From assembly GCF_907163085.1 (NCBI RefSeq), contig NZ_CAJQTX010000007.1, positions 62,001-126,000 of the forward strand: a DNA stretch of 64,000 bases. The letters run 5' to 3'. Below, piece after piece: positions 19,069-26,314 of the stretch; position 1 is the stretch's first letter; each line of letters begins with the position of its first letter. The position numbers and the translations under genes were made by a program. Source of the DNA: Candidatus Accumulibacter sp. ACC003 (GTDB lineage Bacteria > Pseudomonadota > Gammaproteobacteria > Burkholderiales > Rhodocyclaceae). The notes under the pieces are model-generated. The model saw nothing but the letters and a program-made list of their open reading frames with translations, had not been told where the DNA came from and searched no databases.

Positions 19069-19091
19069 CTACGGGTTGGCCGAATACTTAC
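19069..19091 (-). repeat. Right terminal inverted repeat of IS66-type element
   Basis: The reverse complement starts GTAAGTATTCGGCCAACCCG. It pairs with 16364-16386. Confidence 0.9.
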
Positions 19092-19099
19092 GTAGTTTT
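19092..19099 (+). repeat. 8-bp target site duplication, right copy (GTAGTTTT)
   Basis: Identical to 16356-16363. It belongs to the Gln-Glu-Asn-Tyr codons of the interrupted transposase. Confidence 0.95.
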
Positions 19100-20669
19100 C
19101 CTGGCACCAACGGGCGAACATCCGCCCAGCGATGGTGGTGTTTCCGAGTTGCCGGGCGGTCGTGATCACGGCTGTTTGATGTCCCGTCTGGGTCAGCCGA
19201 CGAACTTCGCTCACGGCCAGGCTGCCATCGCCTGTGCCGAGTCGGGTTTCGCGCATGGCGAGTTTCATCCCGGTGCTGCCGCCTGCCGGCAGATGGACTT
19301 CCTGTTCCTGAAACACCTCTTCGGACCAGAGGTCCTTGACGTTCTTGCGGTAGGTCAGTGCGCCGATGCGCTGTTTCCAGAGTCTGCCGAGGAGACTCTG
19401 GGTGGCCCCTTCCCGATCGAAGACCATGACAAACCGGTGCAGGGTCGGGTCGGCGTCCAGTTCGGCCGGCGTCGGCTGTCCCGGGACAATCTCCAGCAGT
19501 TGGGGGACGATGTCCTTGAGCAGGGTCTCGGCGAGTCCGTCATTGAGCGGCTGCGAAACCACAAAGAACGGGCGACCCAGGGCATCGTTAACCCAGTAGT
19601 CGGTGGTGCCCCGCAGGCACAGGCGTTCGCGCGAGACGTAGCGCTTCGACAGCCTGGCCTGCTCGCCGTGATACACCCGAACATGACCATCGACATACAG
19701 GTAACCCGCTTCTTCTGGCTCGCTTTCCATCCAGAGCTTCGCGAGATCCCGCATCCAGGCTGCCGGGTCACCCGTCTTGGCCAGCAGATGGACCTTTTCC
19801 CGCAGGGTGCGGACTTCCGGTACCCGGTCCAGGCCGATGACTTTGCCGAGTTCTCCGGGCGAGGTTTGTCGCAGATGTTCCGGCCGCTTGATTCGCCCCA
19901 GGGCCATGAAGCCGAGGACGAGAAGGATGTGCAAGGCGCTGTAGAATCCCCGGGGCAGCTTGAGATGGCGATCCAGGCCGGTCAGTAGCCCGTTCGCGCA
20001 CAAGGCCGGCAAGCCGGCCAACAGCCCCCCCATCGCCACATCGTGGCTCGCTTCGAAGCGCGTCGTCGCACCGGTCGCCAATCCCAGCGCCGTTTGGATC
20101 CGCTCGTCGGCGCGCGTGCAGGCGGTGCCCATCCCCGCGGCGGCTTCCGCATCCGCCCGGCTGCGCTCACTCTTGGTGCTCGCCGCTTCCAACTCCCCTG
20201 CCTCTTGCGGCAAGGCGGCCAACTGCGGCACGCCCTGGCGCCGGATCGCCTTGCGCAGCGTCGACTCTTGGACGCCCACCTGCCGTGCCACTTCGGCAGG
20301 ACGCTTTCCCTCGCTCAACAGCCGCGCGCATTCGGCACTCTTGTCCGGCGTCATGATCCGCGGCCGGCTCGCCGCCGCCGGTCGAAAGAAAGACGATGGC
20401 CCGGCTTTGCGGCTTTGTCCCACCCAGTTCATCAGCGTGCGGTGCGGGATGCACAGCGGTGGCCTTTCCAGTTCGACCGCCTTGACGTGCCCGTTCTCCA
20501 TCAGGCTGGTCAGAGCGAACCTGCGGCCAGCGTCGTCTCCTACGGGGTGCGAGAAGTAATTGTCTCCCCCAACAAAGTAGATCGCTTGGCCATCCTTCTC
20601 CAGAATCGCCAACCCTTCTCCCACTTTCTGCGCACCATCCGGAAACCCTGGAAGCCACGATTGCCTCAA
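19092..20669 (-). pseudogene. Transposase of outer element, 5' part
   Basis: The N-terminal 526 codons of a 736-residue transposase, starting at TTG 20669 with a good AGGAGG seven bases before it. Residues about 110-145 (CARLLSEGKRPAEVARQVGV) look like a helix-turn-helix. The centre has a probable RNase H-like core (EAGYLYVDGHVRVYHGEQ; LRGTTDYWVNDALGRPFFVV; HRFVMVFDREG). Translation now runs through the IS66 right end and stops at 18984, adding about 36 foreign residues. The correct continuation is at 16355-15723. I do not recognise the IS family; it resembles large transposases annotated only as putative transposase in related bacteria. Confidence 0.85.
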
Positions 20670-20779
20670 CGTCTGCTCCTCCTTGCACTCCTAGCGAAGC
20701 TTGGTTTATGCCATAAGAAAATCATGGCCGTCAAAATAAAGTGCCACGTGCAATTCCGGAATTCTACCTACATTCCCGG

Positions 20780-20799
20780 CCGGGATCAGGAAATCTGAA
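20780..20799 (-). repeat. Right terminal inverted repeat of outer element
   Basis: The reverse complement begins TTCAGATTTCCTGATCCCGG and pairs with 15684-15703. The chemoreceptor gene resumes at 20801 with TTGCTGGCC. Confidence 0.85.
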
Positions 20800-20800
20800 C

Positions 20801-21271
20801 TTGCTGGCCTTGAACGCGGCCATCGAGGCGGCGCGTGCCGGCCAGTCGGGGCGTGGCTTCGCGGTGGTCGCCGACGAAGTGCGCAAGCTGGCCGAGCGCA
20901 CGACGCGGTCGACGCAGGAAATATCGAGCATGATCGCGGCCATTCAGAGCGGTTCGCGCGACGCCGTGGCGAGCATGAAGGTCGGTGTCAGTCGCGTCGC
21001 GGCGGGTGTCGCGCTGGCCACGCAAGCCGGCGAATCGCTGGCCGAGATCGGCGACAACGCGCGCCAGGTGGTAGGCAGCGTCGCGCACATCTCGAATGCC
21101 CTGAGCGAACAGAGCGTCGCCAGCAGCGAGATCGCACGCAACGTCGAACGTGTGGCGCGGATGGCCGACGAGAACTGTACGGCGGTCGCCGGCACGGCCG
21201 AAACGGCGGCGCAACTCGAAGGCCTTTCGGAAAGCCTGGACGCCGAGGTGCGCCGCTTCAAGCTCGGCTGA
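20801..21271 (+). pseudogene. Methyl-accepting chemotaxis protein, 3' part
   Basis: This encodes the hairpin tip and C-terminal arm of the chemoreceptor signalling domain: [20 protein letters not shown], then [15 protein letters not shown], ending RRFKLG. It continues the IKEIADQTN that ends at 15683, giving the canonical [20 protein letters not shown] signature. An open frame can be traced from 20741 inside the transposon end, but it would lack the membrane and sensor parts. No C-terminal CheR/CheB tether pentapeptide is present. Confidence 0.9.
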
Positions 21272-21292
21272 AGCGGCTGCCGGCCTTGCCCG

Positions 21293-21790
21293 TCAGTTCT
21301 TCTCCGGCAGCGCCGACGAGTGGTGACTGCTGATCAACCATTGCGTCCCGTTCCACTTGTAGGTGTAGGTAAAGCGCGCTTTGACCTGCACGCCGGTGCT
21401 GCGGTAAGTGAAGGTGTACAGGCCGCTATCAAGCGCGCTGTTGCAGCCAATCTCGATGCGTCGCCAATCGATCTTGCCGGCCGGCTTGTTGGCCAGGAAG
21501 TGATTGAAGTAATCGGCTTTCTCGGCGGCACTGACTCGCGGCTTGTTCGACACGGTCGGAAGAAGCACCGAGTCCTCGGCATAGTTGGCGACCACCTGCT
21601 GCGTGTCGCCGCTTTGCAGCGAGCGATTCCAGCGCTCGAACAGCGCGGCAATTTCCGGCTCGCTGGTCGCTTTGCAGGCGGTCGTGCCAGTGCTGGCCGT
21701 GGTTGATGCGGGCGGGCTTGCGGCGCAACCGGCGAGCGCGATGGCGAGGGCCATGGATAGACGCGGGGGGAGGGCAGGATGACTTTTCAT
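21293..21790 (-). CDS. Lipoprotein with SnoaL/DUF4440-like fold
   Basis: A 165-residue protein with a lipoprotein signal (MALAIALAGC; lipobox LAGC). The mature part is a single NTF2/SnoaL-like domain of the SgcJ/EcaC or CaMKII-association type (EIAALFERWNRSLQSGDTQQ, VVANYAEDSVLLPTVS, YKWNGTQWLISSHHSSALP). Such proteins have varied and mostly unknown roles. I start at ATG 21790, preceded by AAGGAC, because it gives a clean signal peptide; an upstream in-frame start at 21835 would add an unlikely extension. It is convergent with the chemoreceptor 3' part and lies downstream of the REC-kinase gene. Confidence 0.75.
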   Translation of the reverse strand: MKSHPALPPRLSMALAIALAGCAASPPASTTASTGTTACKATSEPEIAALFERWNRSLQSGDTQQVVANYAEDSVLLPTVSNKPRVSAAEKADYFNHFLANKPAGKIDWRRIEIGCNSALDSGLYTFTYRSTGVQVKARFTYTYKWNGTQWLISSHHSSALPEKN

Positions 21791-21901
21791 TGAGGGTCCT
21801 TTGCTGGTCTTGCCGGACGGTGGAGGAAACCACATGGCAGCTGATCGGCGCCAGTTGCGCAGCCCGGAGAAGCGCCGGCCGACTGCTCGCTGCTGCGCAC
21901 T

Positions 21902-23370
21902 CTACAAGACCGCCGCGACGAGGTCCATCGCCGTTGCGCAAGCGGGCGCGGCCAGGGCTATGACGCGGGCGTCGGAACGGCTGCCCAGCGAGGTCTTGCT
22001 TGGCGCGTCATAAGTGCCCGCAGTGCCGGCGACAGCGGCATGCGCCTTCGGCCTTGCCGCTGAATCGAGACCGCGCCAGGTCGAACTCTTCGGCTCCACC
22101 AGCAGCGTCACGGTGAAGGTCGCGCCCTTGCCCGCTTCGCTGGTGGCCTCGATCGTGCCAGCATGCCGCTGGACGATACCCCAGCTCAACGACAGCCCCA
22201 GTCCGGTGCCCTTGCCGACCGGCTTGGTCGTGTAGAAGGGATTGAAGACCGACGCAAGCGCCGGTGCTTCTATGCCGACTCCCGTGTCGCTGATCTGGAT
22301 ATGCACCGCGCTATCGCCGACGCATTCGGTGGTGATCGTGATTTCGCCGCTCCCTTCGATGGCTGGCCCGGCGTTGACCAGTAGAGTCATGAACACCTGG
22401 TTGATCTGCGACGGCAGGCAGCGAATCTGCGGCAAGGAGCCGTAGTTCTTGCTTACCGTGCAGTGGTACTTGGGCTCATTCCAGACGATGTTGAGTGTCG
22501 AATCGAGGCACTCATGGATATCGCTCCACTGCCAATCGGGCTTGTCGATGCGCGAGAAGTTCTTGAGATCGACGACGATCTTGCGTACCCGCTCGAGACC
22601 GCCGCTGGTTTCACGAAGCAGGTCGGCGACGTCCTTCTTCAGGTAGTCGTAGTCGAGCTCGCGGCGGAGTCGTCGCGCCTCGTCGAATGCGTTGTCGCTA
22701 GCCGCCAGCGTCGCAGCGTTCTCGTAGGCCGCGATGATCGAGAAGAGGTTTTGCAGATAGCCGCCCAGCGAGCCGAGATTCGAGCCGACAAAGGCGATCG
22801 GGTTGTTGATCTCGTGCGCCACTCCGGCCGCCAGTTGGCCGATGGCCGCCATCTTGTTCGACTGTAGCAGCTGCAGATGCGCCTCTTCCAGCGCATGCAC
22901 GCCTTCCAGCACTTGGTGGACGAGTTGCAGGTTGGCTCTTTTCAGCAAGTCGCGCGCCGCTTTGGCCTCGATCTGGGTGCGGACGCGGGCCAGTACAATG
23001 GCCGGACTGATCGGCTTGGTGATGTAGTCGGCGGCGCCAAGTTCGAGCCCGCGCTGCTCGTCTTCTCGTGAATCCATAGCGGTGACAAAGATCACCGGGA
23101 CGTCGCGGAAGGCCGGCGATTCGCGCAGCTTGGCGAGAACGGTATAGCCATCCATGTCCGGCATCATCACGTCGAGCATATCAGGTGGGGGACAACTCCG
23201 GTCTTGATCGCCGCCAGTGCCTCGCTTCCCGAGCGCGCGGAGCGGACGCGAAAATGGCGTTGCAGGACTGCCGTCAGGACCATGAGATTGGTCGGTTCGT
23301 CGTCGACGACAAGTATCGTTGCCGCAGCATGGTCGGAGGTCTCGCGACCGGCATTCGGCGTTTCGTCCAT
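21902..23370 (-). pseudogene. Receiver-histidine kinase protein with a frameshift in the receiver domain
   Basis: The gene starts at ATG 23370 (GGGGA just upstream) with a receiver domain (ATILVVDDEPTNLMVLTAVL). After VPHLI (around 23179) the frame ends at TGA 23167, but the receiver continues one frame over as MLDVMMPDMDGYTVLAKLRE with the phosphoacceptor Asp and the YITKPIS Lys intact. One added base between ATA and TGC would restore PHLI-xLDVMMP at the family's normal spacing, so a single-base deletion is likely. The rest is a complete kinase: H-box AAGVAHEINNPIAF, N-box FMTLLVNAGPAIEG (Asn intact), G1 ISDTGVGIEA and G2 GKGTGLGLSLSWGIV. It may be a true mutation or a sequencing error. Confidence 0.8.
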
Positions 23371-23701
23371 TTCCCCATCTTCCAGGTTCGGCAGCACGTG
23401 CCAGATTTCAGGTCCTGCCGGCCTTGTGTCCGCCCAGCTGGTGCGAATTTCCAGAGAAGCGTTCTTTGGCGTTGTTCGCTGAGGCTTTCTCCGGAAATCG
23501 AAGGAGCTTGCGCAGGCGGGCAGGGTGGCATCGCCGGTGCGCCTGTTTATCGCACGTTCTTTCAGCAACAAGCGTGTGCTTTTCGGCTTTTCGTATGTGG
23601 CCGGCGCCAGCTGGGGTGTCGCCGGGGGCAAACTGCGCCAGGGCCGCTTCATCTCAATCGGCACGGCGAGGTCGCCTTGCGCAGGCCCGAGCGTCCATCC
23701 G
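23371..23701. other. 331-bp spacer between the two kinase genes
   Basis: No coding sequence is supported here. An open frame on the minus strand upstream of the REC-kinase start has no ribosome binding site before its first codons and no recognisable domain. No terminator or clear promoter was seen. Confidence 0.4.
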
Positions 23702-24895
23702 CTAGGCTTCAGGTAGCCAGCGGACGACGATTGCCAGCAGCGCCTCGGGGTCGACTGGGATGGTGATGAACTCGTTGATGCCCGCCTTCAGGCCGCGCTG
23801 GTGATCGTCATCGACGGCCATCTCCGTAAAAGCCAGGATCGGCGTACTGCGGTAGTCGGCCAGCACGCGCAGCGCTCGCGTCGCGTCGACTCCGCCCATC
23901 ACCGGCATCTGCATGCTCAGCAAGACCAGGTCGTAATGCCGGCCGGCTGCCAATGCTACGGCCTCGGCACCGTTGTCGGCGACGTCGACGGCGATGCCGG
24001 CGGCGGCAAGAATCGCCTGCGTCGCGGCGTGTTTGACGAGCCTGTCCTCAGCCAGGAGGATGCGGATCTCGTGGCTGGTAGTCGCCAGGAGCGTGCTCTT
24101 CGCACGGCTCGCGGCCTCGGCCGCATCGCGCGCGCGCAGCAGTTCCTCTTCATGCTCATCGATTCGGTCGAGTAGGCGGTTGAAACCGCTGACCATGACG
24201 CTGAGCTCGTCGTCGCCAACAGCTGCGAGGCGGCTGCGACGCTCGCCACCATGGCGTGTGCTGTCGATGAAGGCGATGAACGCCGAGATTGGCCTGATGA
24301 CATGGCGCGACAGGGCGAGGAAGAGGATGCCCATGCCGATGGCCATGGCCAGCACGCCGACGGCCATCGTCCAGCCGATGAGTTGTTGTTGTTCGGCGTC
24401 GATCAGTTTTTCGGGAAAACCAACGACGACGATGGCGACCCGGTTTCCGGTCGCATCCGGGACCATGGCCATGGCGGCGAGATTGCCGTCGCCCAGGGCG
24501 TCGGCGGTCAGTTTCCCGGACTCGAGTGCTGTCGCGAGGGCCGCCTGCGCGTGTTCTGCCTCGGGCATTTGAGCATCGCTCTGGAAAATTACGCGGCCTT
24601 TGGCGTCGGCAACTCGCGCGAAGGCGAGGCCATCGTTGCCCGCCACGGCCTGCGCGCACTGCTCCTCGAAGCCTTGCAGACCGTGCAGGTCGATTCCCAG
24701 CGAAAGGATGTGTTCGAGTTGCCACGCCAGACCGCGAGCGATGGCGGTCGCCCGCGATAATTGCACTTCGGTCAAGCGCGTCGCGAAGATGTGGCTGGAG
24801 GCCGATACAGTGGCGGCCATGGCCAGGACGACGATGGCCGAGGCGATCAGCAGGATCTTGCCGCGTAGGCCGAGTTGCACTACGGCTTGGCCCAC
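23702..24895 (-). CDS. Degenerate hybrid sensor protein: HAMP plus pseudo-receiver, kinase core missing
   Basis: A 397-residue protein. TM1 (ILLIASAIVVLAMAATVSAS), a periplasmic sensor of about 130 residues, TM2 (IGWTMAVGVLAMAIGMGILF), a HAMP domain and a coiled coil (ARDAAEAASRAKSTLLATTS) are in place. The H-box starts (SHEIR), but the next residues are already the beginning of a receiver (ILLAEDRLV). The rest of HisKA and the whole ATPase domain are missing. The receiver has lost the phosphoacceptor Asp (LVLLSMQMPV where LMDMQMPV is usual) and the conserved Lys (FITIPVD for YxxKPID). It cannot act as a kinase or normal phospho-receiver. A GTG at 24880, touching the stop of the upstream gene, is an alternative start. 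Confidence 0.8.
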   Translation of the reverse strand: MGQAVVQLGLRGKILLIASAIVVLAMAATVSASSHIFATRLTEVQLSRATAIARGLAWQLEHILSLGIDLHGLQGFEEQCAQAVAGNDGLAFARVADAKGRVIFQSDAQMPEAEHAQAALATALESGKLTADALGDGNLAAMAMVPDATGNRVAIVVVGFPEKLIDAEQQQLIGWTMAVGVLAMAIGMGILFLALSRHVIRPISAFIAFIDSTRHGGERRSRLAAVGDDELSVMVSGFNRLLDRIDEHEEELLRARDAAEAASRAKSTLLATTSHEIRILLAEDRLVKHAATQAILAAAGIAVDVADNGAEAVALAAGRHYDLVLLSMQMPVMGGVDATRALRVLADYRSTPILAFTEMAVDDDHQRGLKAGINEFITIPVDPEALLAIVVRWLPEA

Positions 24896-25944
24896 TCGTA
24901 GCCGGTCACCACCTCGGACGAAAGGAGCACTGTGGACGTGACGCTAATGCCGAGCTGTTTGGCGCGCGCCAGATTGATCGCCGGATGGCCCCTGACCGTC
25001 GGTTTGATGGGCAGCGACGCCGGCGACTGGCCGTCGAGGAGAATGGCGCGCGCCAGGCGGCCAGCGGCCAGCCCCTGTTCGCGCTCGGAGATGGTCATCG
25101 ACGCGAGAACGCCAAAATGGACGCGGTCGATCCAGAAACTGGTATCCGGCAGGGTGCCGTTCTCGCTCGCCCATTTCTGTACGTCCTGATAGCGAACGTT
25201 CTTGCCGTCGGTCCCGGCGAGATTGAAAATGCCCAGTTGTACGACGGCGTCGGCGACGGTCGAGTAGCTGGCGAGCTTCTCCTTGAACTGCTCGAAGGTC
25301 TTCACCTGATCGACGGCGACCAGTTCCACCCCGGGCAGGCGGTCCATTGACGCTCGCATGCGGGCGATGACCGGCGGCCATTGCGGCCCGGTGTCCGAGA
25401 TTACCGCCAGGCGCCTGATTTTCGGCGAGAGCACCTGCAGCAGCTTCACCGATTCGACGAAGTGCTCCTGTTCGAGGACGCCCGTGACGTTGCTGGCGCC
25501 TTCCATGCCGTGCTTGCGCGGCTCCTTGTTTACGCCGCTGAAGACGAAAGGCAGTTTCTGGTTCAGGTAGTGGCGAGTGACGAACTCCTGGGCGTCGTCA
25601 TCGGACGTGTAGACCAGGTCCGGCTTCCAGTTGTCGATCAGTGCCCTGGCCTCGCGGCCCTTCTGCTCTTTGGCGTCGCGGCTGCCGTTGCGCTTGACGT
25701 CCATCTGGAACACCTGGTACTCGGCGCGAACGTCGCTGCCCAGCCCTTCCTTGAAACCGGCGAATTGGCCATCGGTCCATCGCCACGGCGAGTCGAAGCT
25801 CATCACGTGCAGGATTCGAAAGGGCTCGCGTTGGGCAGCGGGCAGGGTTTCGCCCTGCGCGTGAACCGTCAGGGCTTGAGCAAGCCCAAGCCCAAGCAGA
25901 GCCAGCAGGCCCGTCGTAAACACGCTGCGCAATATGGATTTCAC
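24880..25944 (-). CDS. ABC transporter substrate-binding-like periplasmic protein
   Basis: A 354-residue protein starting at GTG 25944 with GGAG six bases before it. It has a signal peptide (ILRSVFTTGLLALLGLGLAQ, cleavage near HAQG). The body fits the ABC_sub_bind-type periplasmic binding fold (FRILHVMSFDSPWRWTDGQF; DLVYTSDDDAQEFVTRHYLN; LPFVFSGVNKEPRKHGMEGA; IRRLAVISDTGPQWPPVIAR). No transporter permease or ATPase lies nearby. It is followed directly by the sensor-like protein, so it probably served as the ligand-sensing partner of that two-component system (inference). The gene itself looks intact. Confidence 0.8.
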   Translation of the reverse strand: MKSILRSVFTTGLLALLGLGLAQALTVHAQGETLPAAQREPFRILHVMSFDSPWRWTDGQFAGFKEGLGSDVRAEYQVFQMDVKRNGSRDAKEQKGREARALIDNWKPDLVYTSDDDAQEFVTRHYLNQKLPFVFSGVNKEPRKHGMEGASNVTGVLEQEHFVESVKLLQVLSPKIRRLAVISDTGPQWPPVIARMRASMDRLPGVELVAVDQVKTFEQFKEKLASYSTVADAVVQLGIFNLAGTDGKNVRYQDVQKWASENGTLPDTSFWIDRVHFGVLASMTISEREQGLAAGRLARAILLDGQSPASLPIKPTVRGHPAINLARAKQLGISVTSTVLLSSEVVTGYEWAKP

Positions 25945-26314
25945 GGAGTTCTCCGCTTGCTGATGCGGTTCGCTTGTCACGTCGCCCGCGCTGGGCACGC
26001 CCAATCGTCCTTCCTTGCCTTGCGCAACAGTCAAGCCGAGAATCATTGAAAGTCGACAGCGCAGTCTAGGTGCCGACGTCGCCCACGGACAATCACTTCA
26101 CTTCACGGATTGTCGATTGCCATCCAGAAATCAGCGAAGGCGCGGCGCCCGCCGACGAGGTGAGGGTGGATGGCTATTTCGCCGCAGGTAAAGAGCTGGA
26201 GGCCGCTCGGCAATGCTCTGTCGCACGCCACCTCGATCGCTTTCGTGTCAATCGCGTTCCCCGCCAGGGCTTAGGAAAGCAGCGCGCGCCGGTGCTTTTC
26301 CGGTTTAATGCCGC
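25945..26314. other. 370-bp intergenic region
   Basis: It separates the divergent binding-protein and comEC genes. Open frames present on both strands have no ribosome binding site or family resemblance. It should hold both promoters, but I see no convincing box pair. Confidence 0.4.

Larger units (their letters stand above)
16364..19091. mobile_element. IS66-family element (ISBst12-like) carrying a DUF4338/DruA-like gene
   Basis: A 2,728-bp element bounded by imperfect 23-bp inverted repeats beginning GTAAGTATTCGG, typical of IS66 ends, and by an 8-bp direct repeat. It carries a TnpC-type DDE transposase but no tnpA or tnpB, as in the ISBst12 subgroup. A second gene, translationally coupled to tnpC, encodes a DUF4338 protein related to DruA of the Druantia anti-phage system. 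It inserted into the transposase gene of the outer element, so it arrived later. Ends and duplication are intact, and both genes look complete, so it may still be mobile. Confidence 0.93.
15684..20799. mobile_element. Outer insertion sequence (736-aa transposase), inserted in the chemoreceptor gene
   Basis: Near-perfect 20-bp terminal inverted repeats start TTCAGATTTCCTGATC at 15684-15703 and, reversed, at 20780-20799 (19/20 match). The element holds one transposase gene on the minus strand, now split by the inner IS66-type element. Without that insertion and its target duplication it would be about 2.4 kb. The target duplication is ambiguous: either 1 bp (C) or 3 bp (AAC) overlapping the repeat end. 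Excision restores the chemoreceptor frame exactly. I cannot assign the transposase to a named IS family. Confidence 0.85.
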
